A stretch of 64,000 bases of DNA from NCBI GenBank assembly GCA_036245805.1, contig BTRK01000001.1, positions 37,088,995 through 37,152,994 on the forward strand, read 5' to 3'. Shown here piece by piece: positions 33,901-46,700 of the stretch. The notes beneath the pieces are model-generated. The model was given only the letters and a program-made list of their open reading frames with translations. It ran no database searches and was not told where the DNA came from. The translations under genes and the position numbers were made by a program. The DNA is from Pristionchus mayeri. Lineage: Eukaryota; Nematoda; Chromadorea; Rhabditida; Neodiplogasteridae. Positions within the stretch are counted from its first letter, which is position 1. Every line of letters starts with the position of its first letter.

Positions 33901-36654
33901 CATGGTCCTAATCAGCGGACTTCGGTCGTCGACAAATTTTTGAAAGTATTGTCTACTGCTCGTTCTTCACTAAGTGATCGACTTTCTCGATGCCTGCAAG
34001 TCGTACTGTTTGAAATAGAGCTGCACTCTCTACGGGGAAATGATCAGCACAGCATCTTTATCATTTTTTCTTTTTACCTGGTCCTAATCAGCGGACTTCG
34101 GTCGTCGACAAATTTTTGAAAGTATTGCCTACTGCTCGTTCTTCACTAAGTGATCGACTTTCTCTATGCCTGCAAGTCGTACTGTTTGAAATAGAGCTGC
34201 ACTCTCTACGGGGAAATGATCAGCACAGCATCTTTATCATTTTTTCTTTTTACCTGGTCCTAATCAGCGGACTTCGGTCGTCGACAAATTTTTGAAAGTA
34301 TTGTCTACTGCTCGTTCTTCACTAAGCGATCGACTTTCTCTATGCCTGCAAGTCGTACTGTTTGAAATAGAGCTGCAGTCTCTACGGGGAAATGATCAGC
34401 ACACTCTGTTTATCATCTCTTCTTTTTACATGGTCCTGATCAGCGGACTTCGGTCGTCGACAAATTTTTGAAAGTATTGTCTAAGGCTCGTTCTTCACTA
34501 AGTGATCGACTTTCTCGATGCCTGCAAGTCGTTCTGTTTGAAATAGAGCTGCACTCTCTACGGGGAAATGATCAGCACACTCTGTTTATCATCTCTTCTT
34601 TTTACATGGTCCTGATCAGCGGACTTCGGTCGTCGACAAATTTTTGAAAGTATTGTCTAAGGCTCGTTCTTCACTAAGTGATCGACTTTCTCGATGCCTG
34701 CAAGTCGTACTGTTTGAAATAGAGCTGCACTCTATACGGGGAAATGATCAGCACAGCATCTTTAACATTTCTTCTGTTTACCTCGTCCTAATCAGCGGAC
34801 TTCGGTCGTCGACAAATTTTTGAAAGTATTGTCTACTGCTCGTTCTTCACTAAGTGATCGACTTTCTCGATGCCTTCAAGTCGTACTCTTTGAAATAGAG
34901 CTGCACTCTCTACGGGGAAATGATCAGCACACTCTGTTTATCATCTCTTCTTTTTACATGGTCCTGATCAGCGGACTTCGGTCGTCGACAAATTTTTGAA
35001 AGTATTGTCTAAGGCTCGTTCTTCACTAAGTGATCGACTTTCTCGATGCCTGCAAGTCGTACTGTTTGAAATAGAGCTGCACTCTCTACGGGGAAATGAT
35101 CAGCACAGCATCTTTAACATTTCTTCTGTTTACCTCGTCCTAATCAGCGGACTTCGGTCGTCGACAAATTTTTGAAAGTATTGTCTACTGCTCGTTCTTC
35201 ACTAAGTGATCGACTTTCTCGATGCCTTCAAGTCGTACTCTTTGAAATAGAGCTGCACTCTCTACGGGGAAATGATCAGCACACTCTGTTTATCATCTCT
35301 TCTTTTTACATGGTCCTGATCAGCGGACTTCGGTCGTCGACAAATTTTTGAAAGTATTGTCTAAGGCTCGTTCTTCACTAAGTGATCGACTTTCTCTATG
35401 CCTGCAAGTCGTACTGTTTGAAATAGAGCTGCAGTCTCTACGGGGAAATGATCAGCACACTCTGTTTATCATCTCTTCTTTTTACATGGTCCTGATCAGC
35501 GGACTTCGGTCGTCGACAAATTTTTGAAAGTGTTGTCTAAGGCTCGTTCTTCACTAAGTGATCGACTTTCTCGATGCCTGCAAGTCGTTCTGTTTGAAAT
35601 AGAGCTGCACTCTCTACGGGGAAATGATCAGCACAGCATCTTTATCATTTTTTCTTTTTACCTGGTCCTAATCAGCGGACTTCGGTCGTCGACAAATTTT
35701 TGAAAGTATTGTCTACTGCTCGTTCTTCACTAAGTGATCGACTTTCTCGATGCCTTCAAGTCGTACTCTTTGAAATAGAGCTGCACTCTCTACGGGGAAA
35801 TGATCAGCACACTCTGTTTATCATCTCTTCTTTTTACATGGTCCTGATCAGCGGACTTCGGTCGTCGACAAATTTTTGAAAGTATTGTCTAAGGCTCGTT
35901 CTTCACTAAGTGATCGACTTTCTCGATGCCTGCAAGTCGTACTGTTTGAAAAAAAGCTGCAGTCTCTACGGGGAAATGATCAGCACACTCTGTTTATCAT
36001 CTCTTCTTTTTACATGGTCCTGATCAGCGGACTTCGGTCGTCGACAAATTTTTGAAAGTATTGTCTAAGGCTCGTTCTTCACTAAGTGATCGACTTTCTC
36101 TATGCCTGCAAGTCGTACTGTTTGAAATAGAGCTGCAGTCTCTACGGGGAAATGATCAGCACACTCTGTTTATCATCTCTTCTTTTTACATGGTCCTGAT
36201 CAGCGGACTTCGGTCGTCGACAAATTTTTGAAAGTATTGTCTAAGGCTCGTTCTTCACTAAGTGATCGACTTTCTCGATGCCTGCAAGTCGTTCTGTTTG
36301 AAATAGAGCTGCACTCTCTACGGGGAAATGATCAGCACAGCATCTTTATCATTTCTTCTTTTTACATGGTCCTGATCAGCGGACTTCGGTCGTCGACAAA
36401 TTTTTGAAAGTATTGTCTAAGGCTCGTTCTTCACTAAGTGATCGACTTTCTCGATGCCTGCAAGTCGTACTGTTTGAAATAGAGCTGCACTCTCTACGGG
36501 GAAATGATCAGCACAGCATCTTTATCATTTTTTCTTTTTACCTGGTCCTAATCAGCGGACTTCGGTCGTCGACAAATTTTTGAAAGTATTGTCTACTGCT
36601 AGTTCTTCACTAAGTGATCGACTTTCTCTATGCCTGCAAGTCGTACTGTTTGGC
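27985..36654 (+). repeat. satellite array I, 176-bp monomer, 49 full periods plus a partial unit
   Basis: The anchor ACTAAGTGAT first occurs at 27985 and last at 36609, a distance of 8624 = 49 x 176, with the monomer length constant throughout. Monomers carry linked variant blocks: AGCATCTTTATC versus CACTCTGTTTATC, TCCTAATCAG versus TCCTGATCAG, and CTACTGCTCG versus CTAAGGCTCG. 176 is not divisible by three and each unit has stops, so it is not coding. The array contains a 7-monomer higher-order repeat. The final unit has the private variant CTGCTAGTTC. Confidence 0.97.
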
Positions 36655-38226
36655 TTAGGCTTAGGGGCGGATTAGTAGCCGTAATATCTGAAGCCTCCAC
36701 AGCAGAATATCCTCATGACGACGATTCCAATGACCAACAGGATTGTGACGACGATTATGATGCCGGTGATGAGGCCGACCATCAATGCTGAAATTTGTTT
36801 TGATTTTGTGATATGTTTGTTTTTGTTGTTGTTTTTGTTTTCGGCATAAAACGAATAACATTCGTTGTAACAACCACTCGCTAGCGAGCGAGATAATTCC
36901 AGAGTTATTTCGCTCTTTCTCGGGGTGTTCTCAGTTTTTGCACCCTCCCTTTAGAACTACGTTCTAAAAATAAATTAACGTGACATTGACAATACGAATG
37001 CTGATCTTTTACCCAATTTTAGAGTGATGCATGAGTTACTCAAATCACATCCAAAAGCTTACAGTTATCTGGTTTCGCAGTGGTTGTTGTTATCGTCGTT
37101 GGTTTGGGAGCTCGTTTCGTTTCGCAAGTCGCCAAATCCGACGTGAACTTCACCTCTCCAGAGGGAAGAGTCACGTAAAAGCCAACTCCTTCCGGACCCG
37201 CCTTTCAATTTAGATATTCATTTATCGATTTAGCAACCCTAAGCCTAACCTTGCAAACGGTGCAAACGGTTCAATGCACTATATTTCACCTTGCCGAGAA
37301 GCCAAGTATCCTCAGGTCACTGTGATAAAATTTTGACTATTGGAAAAAATCGGGCTGAAAAGCAAATTTACCTCCAATTTTGCAGGAGTTTCATTGGCTC
37401 CCTCAGTGTATTTGAGGCAGTTCTCCCGGTAATAGCTGAACTTGTACGAACACATTAGCTATTGGAATTGTTCTATGTTATGCATGATACTCCATCATTA
37501 TTTATTGTGAAAATGCATTCCATTTGCTTGGGCATATTGATTCGGAACCAGAATAAGTTGCGAAATGCTGCGAAGCGCCGCTTTTAGCGATATTTTGAGG
37601 TGCCTACTTCTACCATTAATTCAACGTTTACATTCAATTTGATGCAACAATATTTCATAACTTGACTCTGTTAATTGCTATGCAACATTATACGGCGGTA
37701 TCAACATTCAGAATAAGAAATTCCGAAAAGTGAGTTTTTTGCATATGCGTGACTGAAAGTCATCAAATTTATCTCTCTCTGTTTTCAGAGACCCTCCTAT
37801 ATCGCATTTGACAAGATTATCACTTAGTGGAAGGGTTACTCTTCATATTCACCTCGGTTGCAATTTCGATGGACATTGAGATCATTTTATATATCGAAAA
37901 ATGTGAACGGCGCATTGAGTAAAAATGTAGACTACTTTTTGCCTCCATGCTAAGAGGCCAGTCGATACCATGAAGCCTGTGTCTAGTAATTGTTTTGCAC
38001 GGTACTGATATATATTTAAACGCAATATGATAATTATCCTTTTATTTGTTTGCGAGATATTATTCAAAAGGTGGACGCAATATTTATCAGCCACCCTGTA
38101 GTGGTAGAGCTCTACCTCTAATGCCCGTAACATGCAGTTTCGAAACTGCCAGGACGAAAGTGGTTTGCACTTTTTTGCAAATTTTTGTATGAAATCTTTC
38201 AATCATTCCGACGGTCAGGAAAATGA
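36655..38226 (-). repeat. segment M, first copy (others 50709-52279 and, inverted, 56410-57980)
   Basis: The 1.57-kb block is almost identical in three places. A few differences allow grouping: copies two and three share GTATCCTCAGG preceded by CCAG, TTCTATTTTATG and TAACTCGACT against the first copy, while the first and third share AATTCCAGAG against the second. M carries the 3' exons of the type I membrane protein gene and always abuts the satellite with the same end. Confidence 0.95.
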
Positions 38227-39173
38227 TCCATCTGTTTTCTAACTTTGTGTCATGTATTTGAATGATGTGAACTGCGAAATACGAGTGGAGCAGCTGTACA
38301 CGAGTACAATGGCCCATTTTACGCCTATTCTGGTTTTAATTAGCGTATGCTGACCTAATTAGAGTTGCCCAATTAAGCTGTAACGGAACATTTTAAAGAA
38401 AAATACGTTTTACACACAAAGTTGTACTGTTGTGTCTAAAAGAAAGCATTAAGCTCAGAGTGCTAAAAGCGGTTGTTGAAGTAATGCTCTACCTTTCACT
38501 TTGAAGAACAAGTTCTCTGTACAACAATTGCCGCTGCTTAGATTAACATCAGAGGGTAGACACTTGCACCCAAGTGATTCCAAATCCATCACTTTTCCAC
38601 TCACTCTATCACGAACTCTGAAATGCATACATTGCATTATTTTATACCCTAACATTTTCAGACCTATTTCCACAGTATTCTATTCTCATAGGAAAAAATG
38701 TAAGTTAAGGGCAGAAAAGGTAACAAATCAAACCTCAGAGCATATTTGAGTTTGTCGGTATCGAAGTGAGTACAGTCTCTCTTCTTATTTGAGTAGTAAG
38801 CTGTTTGCACCTTTAAGTGAAAAAAATTACGGATCAGAAGAATCACCGCAATTTATCTGACTGATTTGACATCAAAATTGTCCAGTGAACCCAGTTCTTT
38901 CGCCCAGGCGATTCCGCAATCTATATATTAATAATTATATTGCTGACAAAAGTTCGATATTTTCATATTTGAATAATTTTAAAGAAATTCTGTACACGCG
39001 CAAAACACAAGTAATAAAATAATTTTCGAATTTATCAGCATTCTAAAAATGTTATTTTTGAATAAAAAAGTATTACCTAGTTCACCGCTCACAATCAGCG
39101 TAGAAATCGACAGAAGTATGAGAATCTTAATTTTTTGCTGTAAAATAATTATTTTAACAATAAAGCTCACCAT
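36672..39173 (-). pseudogene. type I membrane protein gene, copy with one exon deleted
   Basis: Exons equivalent to 1-4 (39173-39077, 38920-38871, 38810-38734, 38617-38493) and 6-8 (37435-37372, 37201-37063, 36787-36672) of the intact gene at 55068-57963 are present. A 395-bp piece with exon 5 is absent at about 38384-38388. Exon 4 ends in phase 1 and exon 6 begins in phase 2, so splicing exon 4 to 6 shifts the frame before the transmembrane segment. This copy is probably dead or makes only a truncated secreted product. Confidence 0.75.
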
Positions 39174-40212
39174 AATGAGTTTATAACACGTGGCGTAAGG
39201 CGACATTGGACGAGCAACCGATCGAAGTGGGGAAAATAAGAGGAAATGAATGGAGGGAGAGATGAAATGAATTGAGCAAGAGACTCGCATTGGGTATGAC
39301 ACGTAACTCATTCAAATTATCTGAGTTACAAATCATTAGTTCATTCGAGTAGAAAGCAATTTCAGTAAATGCGAAATACACGGTTTTTACCGATTTGTTC
39401 GTTCAAGAATAATAAGAGTTATGAGTTGGTCCTGCATACAGAAAATTGACCCCTATCCATCTGAGAAATACGTCAATTCTCATTAAAGACGAACTTCCGT
39501 ATTTTCAATTGCGGTGCCAAGGATTAAGTTCGTCGATGACGTCACTTAATCCACCATCTCGTGCGCTTCGTTGCACTTTATCTGCACTCTGCTGAAGACA
39601 TTTCCTAAATTAGCATCATCATTCAAGTACAGTTTGTGTAAACAACAAGCTTCCAAAACATTGTCATTTGATACATTCATTTGATACATTGAATGGAGGG
39701 GAAAGAAATACTATTAAATTCCTTGCATCAGATTTTCTCATAATCCACGCATCCACATTGACTCTCCCCCCTCTATCTCTGAAAACTTTGCCTTCATTCT
39801 GGGAATCTTCTCTTCTTCTTCATTTTCCTTAAATCACGGGTCTCCGAGAGATAAGTCGATAGCAGGATGCTTCCCGACCTTCTGCATACGGTTTGTTCTC
39901 AGATTTGCAACATTGGAAATTAATCGTTCCGCACGTATTTAAAATTGCGGACTATACTAATTACTCATTTTAGCTCTACACCTACTCTCTCTTCGTCGTC
40001 TCCGTCCTGGCGAACAGTCTGTTCATCTACATCGCTACCACTACGCCCGGAAAGCAAATTGGTACGTTTCAGAGATCAAAATTCTGGCAACCGCCTCTTT
40101 CTGAGAGCAATGGTCTCGCTCTCTCCATATCATACACTCTCTCGCTTTTTGAGATGAACATTATCGATTAGTAGTTGTGGCGCACTGCAAGAGGCATACC
40201 TGACTGGAGCAG

Positions 40213-40297
40213 TCGTCTGACTCTCTTCAGTTTGCACGCTCTCTCGTCTCTTTGACTGGCGAGAGTGCGTGCAAACTGAAGAGAGTCAGACCATTGC
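40213..40297. repeat. near-perfect fold-back element, CTGACTCTCT family, in Str-like intron 2
   Basis: GTCTGACTCTCTTCAGTTTG is mirrored by CAAACTGAAGAGAGTCAGAC, with CACGCTCTCTCG/CGAGAGTGCGTG inside. A solitary half-element (GGTCTCGCTCTCTCCATATC) lies 100 bases upstream at 40108-40146. Both occur inverted at 53949-54138. Confidence 0.9.
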
Positions 40298-40637
40298 TCC
40301 CTGACTGTTATGCCTGAAACATTCGAAACACTGCGAAATATTTTCTATCCACTTCCAGGAACTTACCGGTATCTCATGATGTGGTTCGCGATAATGGACA
40401 TTCTAGTCGCAATCACACATGTGGTGCTAAAGCCAGTAAGCTGTTGAATCGATTTTCCTCGAGTAGTAGCGCTTCCCATAGCACTAAGAAACCATAGCAA
40501 GCTGATGAAGTTCGAGAGGACATATTTACAGGGTATCCAGATGACCTCGGCTGGCTACATCTTCTTCGGCTACCACATGGTGCAGTGGCCGGCGGTGGTT
40601 GGAATTGGGGCGGGTACGATTCGTTTAATATTATGCT

Positions 40638-40976
40638 TTAATCATCAACAATTTCATGGGGTAGGAGGGGCGAGAAGGGAAGGATGGAGAGGGTGTTGCA
40701 CGTTATTTTAGATGTAGAGAAAGAAACGAGATTCATTTCCTCGGAATTAGAGGATTTAATGTCACGACGAGAAGAAAGTGATGAATCTAGGCTCTTCTTG
40801 TAGTCGTTACAAGAATTCACGTCGCGATAGACGAAAACATTTCGAAAACGTGAATTCTTGCTAAATCCTGGTCTGTTGCACGCGTAAATGATATCAGGCA
40901 AAGCAAATTCAATAGAATATCTAGGAGAGGAATTCAATAGGAGGATAATAAAGGCAAGAAGGAAGGCTTGACGCAT
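40638..40976 (-). CDS. possible nested gene for a small secreted peptide (112 aa), copy 1
   Basis: This is a single open frame antisense to intron 4 of the Str-like gene, identical to 53270-53608. It starts MRQAFLLAFIILLLNSS, a strong signal peptide, followed by about 90 residues with three Cys (YACNRPG, VNSCND, ITCNTL), many Ser and basic residues. An acceptor-like TATTTTGCAG ends about 37 bases before the ATG, a plausible trans-splice site. No known family is recognised and the three-Cys pattern does not fit an insulin-like peptide. It could still be a chance ORF. Confidence 0.35.
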   Translation of the reverse strand: MRQAFLLAFIILLLNSSPRYSIEFALPDIIYACNRPGFSKNSRFRNVFVYRDVNSCNDYKKSLDSSLSSRRDIKSSNSEEMNLVSFSTSKITCNTLSILPFSPLLPHEIVDD

Positions 40977-41396
40977 GAGTAGGAAACCGTGTAAGGAAAA
41001 GGAGGAAATTTCTGCAAAATAGATGAGACGCAGGAAAACATGAAAATGAGGATATGCGCTCTGAGTCACCGAGCAAAACACGTGATTCCAATATGTAAGA
41101 TCATCCGTCCTGGAATGTCTATCGGGAGGTCAAAAGCATGTTCAACGCACCATCCCTTTCCAATAATGTTCGAGAAACGTAAATAAAGTTGATCTTCATT
41201 TCACTCGATCATCTGATCGCTCGAGCGGTGAAAAAGTATTGAAAAGAAAAGAAGAGGCGAATGTCCGTTTATCGATCGTTAATTTCCAGGGATCTTCTTC
41301 GTGGTCTTCTTTTATCAGACATCCATCATTCTCGCCTTCCACTTCGCCTACTGATATGGTGTCGTCTGCACGTACGATGCTCAGCTTACAAATTTT

Positions 41397-41483
41397 GGCA
41401 CTAAGTCGGATGCGAACCATGACGTCATGCCGCCTTTGATATATCAAAAGCATGATGTCATAGTTCTCATCCGACCTAGTGCC
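41397..41483. repeat. hairpin of the CTAGGTCGGATGAGAACTAT family in Str-like intron 5
   Basis: GGCACTAAGTCGGATGCGAA faces TCTCATCCGACCTAGTGCC, with GACGTCATGC/GCATGATGTC inside. It matches the hairpin at 18090-18172 over most of its length, with a 5-base shorter right arm and several substitutions. Confidence 0.88.
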
Positions 41484-41727
41484 GCAAATTCGAACAGTGT
41501 TCATACGGACGGCGCAATGAGAAAAACCAATCAATCTGCTTTTGCTCCATTAATGGAGTATCAATTTTGGATATATTATATTTCGGTCATGAACTATTGT
41601 TTCAGGCCTCGATGGAGCTTCTGGTTCCCGCGGAACCGCACGCGTTGGTGGGCGTGCATTTCTACTGTGGTTCAGCTCGCCTACACCGCAGGGTTCATCG
41701 TAGTAGTGCAGGTATTTGGATATCCTG

Positions 41728-43798
41728 AATATTAAAGTTCGAAATTCAAGACTCTATATTTCACACATTCGATTAGGGATAACACAAGCCGGCTTAACTG
41801 TTTAATTCTCGGGTTGAAGCAGGTGTCAAGCCTTCTTGAAACTGGCTTCAATGTAATCATTACTACCTATTGAAATGTTGTCACGCACCGGAGGAAGATG
41901 CGGTAGTCTATCTTATCGTACTGTGCTATTCAGATCGGCTTCATGCCCTCGGCGAGCAAGACGGCCTACTACCGCATCGTGCTGCTTAATCAAGCGAAGA
42001 TAGATTTGGCCGTGCACGAATTCGGCTACCTAGCCATAATATTCCGCGTGAGTACTCAATTTGAACTTTTGTCTCAACTTACCATTGTTTTACAATATTT
42101 TAGTATTAACATAGCAGTTATGGAGTTTCATATTTTTGTACAGCTGGACTCTGAAATCCCTTCTAGCTGTATTTTTACTCTTTTTGCAGTCCGTTGTCTA
42201 CTGCTGTCTGTCTGATGCAGTAACTGCTCTTTCTCAGAACCTCCTAAGTTCCCAATCACACAAATACATGCAACAGTTTCTCTATCTCTGGCTTGTAATA
42301 GACTTCTTTTCAATTTATGACATACTTTCTCACAAACTCATCGAAGAGGCGTTGGCTCTGATTTTGAAGGAACTCTTTTATTCCAGTCCGATGGCTACTG
42401 GTGTCTGTCTGATGCAATCACTGCCATCTCGCTCGGCCTGAGCATCTTCTTTCTCACGGCGGCGGTCATCTTACTGTGCACCATCATGACACTGCCTCAG
42501 CTGAACAGGTTCACTTGTTATCTATAAATTAGTATTCATAACTCAGCTCTTTCTTAATTTTCCACGCACTCTCCGAATTGCGAGATGGTGCATGTAATGA
42601 ACAGACTATGATTTCTCGAATTGTAGCGCCTGAGCAAATGATTATAGGGGGGATGTTGTGCTACCAAACATAACATTTTAAGAGCACCTGAAATGTCTCC
42701 GGCGACCAAAATTTGTCATCGTCAGCTGATGAAGGCTCTATTCCTGCAGGTCTGATCTACTTTGCTAGTGATTTTTTTTTCGAAATTTCAACTTTTTTTT
42801 TCAATCAATACAAATATAAAAAAAAACGAAATGTAATAAGACATGAAACGTAGTTAACCTATTATTGTATATTTGGTTAATTAACTGATTACCATTTCAG
42901 ACCGTCTTCCCTTGCCTGCTCTCTTACCTCCCTCTTGCCATCATCTTCGTCTTCCCTCTCATCGGCATCAACATGGAGGGAGACACAGGCGATCTGCTGA
43001 TCATGACCACTGCGATTTTCCCCGCTCTGGACCCTCTGATAATGCTATACTATGTTCGAAGGTTTGATCTGTCATCTTTAGAATATATCACATCAATGTT
43101 GTGCTTTAAATTGTGCTCTGCACAGTGTTTAAGTTGTGAAGAAACGGAAAATTTCAGTTATCGAGAGCATATCTTGGCATTCTTCAACAAATGGTTGGGT
43201 ACTCCTTTCTTTGCTAAAGGAGAAGCAGATAACAGTTCACAGTTCACACCTAATGAAGTGAGGAATTGTTTTTTGAAAAAATTATTAATGAGTATTATAG
43301 TGAAGGGAGGAATCATCATAAACGATGAATAGGAAAAATGTGCGAACAGTTCATTCGGGCATCATCATCCATTCCACGTGAGACTCTGTCGGCAAAGATC
43401 AAAAGATGGTTAGTGTATAATATTAGGTTGGTGCATAAGTTTTGTCGCATTTTGGAGGCTTATAATTTTTCCATCGATTTTGCTTCTCAAATATGTATCT
43501 CGCCTGACCTCCTAGCGTATGTTAGGGGTATGCATGTATATTGGAACCATAGAGTGTAACTGAATTATACACTCCGCATTTGGAGAAAATAGCAATATGA
43601 ACTGATTTGACGTTCGTGCAATTTTTTTAAAAATTTGATTGACCGAGTGCTAGTTCGCAGTGACGAACAATGTACCAATCTCCAGCAGAACGGTGATAAG
43701 CACCGTGAGTGCTCTTTCTAAATATATGTCAGATATGGTGTTCTGTTCAGCGTATTCAAAGATATAGTTAACTGAATCTACGCGATGCCACTGATTCA
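41728..43798 (+). repeat. segment L, second copy
   Basis: Same sequence as 25914-27984. This copy continues leftward into the 5' exons of the Str-like gene, so it is the parental arrangement of L; the first copy is the derived, truncated one. Confidence 0.95.
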
Positions 43799-46700
43799 AC
43801 TAAGTGATCGACTTTCTCGATGCCTGCAAGTCGTACTGTTTGAAATAGAGCTGCACTCTCTACGGGGAAATGATCAGCACAGCATCTTTATCATTTTTTC
43901 TTTTTACCTGGTCCTAATCAGCGGACTTCGGTCGTCGACAAATTTTTGAAAGTATTGTCTACTGCTCGTTCTTCACTAAGTGATCGACTTTCTCTATGCC
44001 TGCAAGTCGTACTGTTTGAAATAGAGCTGCAGTCTCTACGGGGAAATGATCAGCACACTCTGTTTATCATCTCTTCTTTTTACATGGTCCTGATCAGCGG
44101 ACTTCGGTCGTCGACAAATTTTTGAAAGTATTGTCTAAGGCTCTTTCTTCACTAAGTGATCGACTTTCTCGATGCCTGCAAGTCGTTCTGTTTGAAATAG
44201 AGCTGCACTCTCTACGGGGAAATGATCAGCACAGCATCTTTATCATTTCTTCTTTTTACCTGGTCCTAATCAGCGGACTTCGGTCGTCGACAAATTTTTG
44301 AAAGTATTGTCTACTGCTCGTTCTTCACTAAGTGATCGACTTTCTCTATGCCTGCAAGTCGTACTGTTTGAAATAGAGCTGCAGTCTCTACGGGGAAATG
44401 ATCAGCACACTCTGTTTATCATCTCTTCTTTTTACATGGTCCTGATCAGCGGACTTCGGTCGTCGACAAATTTTTGAAAGTATTGTCTACTGCTCGTTCT
44501 TCACTAAGTGATCGACTTTCTCTGTGCCTGCAAGTCGTACTGTTTGAGATAGAGCTGCACTCTCTACGGGGAAATGATCAGCACAGCATCTTTATCATTT
44601 TTTCTTTTTACCTGGTCCTAATCAGCGGACTTCGGTCGTCGACAAATTTTTGAAAGTATTGTCTACTGCTCGTTCTTCACTAAGTGATCGACTTTCTCGA
44701 TGCCTGCAAGTCGTACTGTTTGAAATAGAGCTGCACTCTCTACGGGGAAATGATCAGCACAGCATCTTTATCATTTTTTCTTTTTACCTGGTCCTAATCA
44801 GCGGACTTCGGTCGTCGACAAATTTTTGAAAGTATTGTCTACTGCTCGTTCTTCACTAAGTGATCGACTTTCTCTATGCCTGCAAGTCGTTCTGTTTGAA
44901 ATAGAGCTGCACTCTCTACGGGGAAATGATCAGCACAGCATCTTTATCATTTCCTCTTTTTACATGGTCCTGATCAGCGGACTTCGGTCGTCGACAAATT
45001 TTTGAAAGTATTGTCTACTGCTCGTTCTTCACTAAGTGATCGACTTTCTCGATGACTGCAAGTCGTACTGTTTGAAATAGAGCTGCACTCTCTACGGGGA
45101 AATGATCAGCACAGCATCTTTATCATTTTTTCTTTTTACCTGGTCCTAATCAGCGGACTTCGGTCGTCGACAAATTTTTGAAAGTATTGTCTACTGCTCG
45201 TTCTTCACTAAGTGATCGACTTTCTCTATGCCTGCAAGTCGTACTGTTTGAAATAGAGCTGCACTCTCTACGGGGAAATGATCAGCACAGCATCTTTATC
45301 ATTTTTTCTTTTTACCTGGTCCTAATCAGCGGACTTCGGTCGTCGACAAATTTTTGAAAGTATTGTCTACTGCTCGTTCTTCACTAAGTGATCGACTTTC
45401 TCTATGCCTGCAAGTCGTTCTGTTTGAAATAGAGCTGCACTCTCTACGGGGAAATGATCAGCACAGCATCTTTATCATTTCTTCTTTTTACATGGTCCTG
45501 ATCAGCGGACTTCGGTCGTCGACAAATTTTTGAAAGTATTGTCTACTGCTCGTTCTTCACTAAGTGATCGACTTTCTCTATGCCTGCAAGTCGTACTGTT
45601 TGAAATAGAGCTGCAGTCTCTACGGGGAAATGATCAGCACAGCATCTTTATCATTTCTTCTTTTTACATGGTCCTAATCAGCGGACTTCGGTCGTCGACA
45701 AATTTTTGAAAGTATTGTCTACTGCTCGTTCTTCACTAAGTGATCGACTTTCTCGATGCCTGCAAGTCGTTCTGTTTGAAATAGAGCTGCACTCTCTACG
45801 GGGAAATGATCAGCACAGCATCTTTATCAGTTCTTCTTTTTACATGGTCCTAATCAGCGGACTTCGGTCGTCGACAAATTTTTGAAAGTATTGTCTACTG
45901 CTCGTTCTTCACTAAGTGATCGACTTTCGCGATGCCTGCAAGTCGTACTGTTTGAAATAGAGCTGCACTCTCTACGGGGAAATGATCAGCACAGTATCTT
46001 TATCATTTTTTCTTTTTACCTGGTCCTAATCAGCGGACTTCGGTCGTCGACAAATTTTTGAAAGTATTGTCTACTGCTCGTTCTTCACTAAGTGATCGAC
46101 TTTCTCGATGCCTGCAAGTCGTACTGTTTGAAATAGAGCTGCACTCTCTACGGGGAAATGATCAGCACAGCATCTTTATCATTTCTTCTTTTTACATGGT
46201 CCTGATCAGCGGACTTCGGTCGTCGACAAATTTTTGAAAGTATTGTCTACTGCTCGTTCTTCACTAAGTGATCGACTTTCTCTATGCCTGCAAGTCGTAC
46301 TGTTTGAAATAGAGCTGCACTCTCTACGGCGAAATGATCAGCACAGCATCTTTATCATTTCTTCTTTTTACATGGTCCTAATCAGCGGACTTCGGTCGTC
46401 GACAAATTTTTGAAAGTATTGTCTACTGCTCGTTCTTCACTAAGTGATCGACTTTCTCGATGCCTGCAAGTCGTTCTGTTTGAAATAGAGCTGCACTCTC
46501 TACGGGGAAATGATCAGCACACTCTGTTTATCATCTCTTCTTTTTACATGGTCCTGATCAGCGGACTTCGGTCGTCGACAAATTTTTGAAAGTATTGTCT
46601 AAGGCTCTTTCTTCACTAAGTGATCGACTTTCTCGATGCCTGCAAGTCGTTCTGTTTGAAATAGAGCTGCACTCTCTACGGGGAAATGATCAGCACAGCA

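Larger units (their letters stand above)
39867..43767 (+). pseudogene. Str-like nematode 7TM chemoreceptor, full length but with TGA in exon 5
   Basis: Twelve exons join in phase: 39867-39890 (MLPDLLHT), 39974-40061, 40359-40435, 40532-40613, 41290-41371, 41606-41711, 41934-42047, 42387-42508, 42683-42749, 42901-43061, 43158-43198 and 43661-43767 (TAG), 357 codons, the usual Str length. Family marks are SLFIYIATTTPGKQIGTYRYLM (TM1 and first inner loop), HRQLMKALFLQTVFPCLLSY before TM6, IFPALDPLIMLYYVRSYRE at TM7 (the DPL..Y..YR motif) and a C-tail with TNVPISSRTVIST. A TGA at 41352-41354 replaces the codon expected to be Arg in FHFAY-R-YGVVC, most simply a CGA to TGA transition. The promoter region is shared with the divergently placed membrane protein gene ending near 39173. 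Function would be olfactory/chemosensory reception; as read here the protein stops after TM3. Confidence 0.82.

Noticed and set aside
27985..36654. Regular repeats resembling a CRISPR array
   Set aside because: Units are 176 bp, contiguous, with no unique spacers, in a eukaryotic genome; this is satellite DNA.
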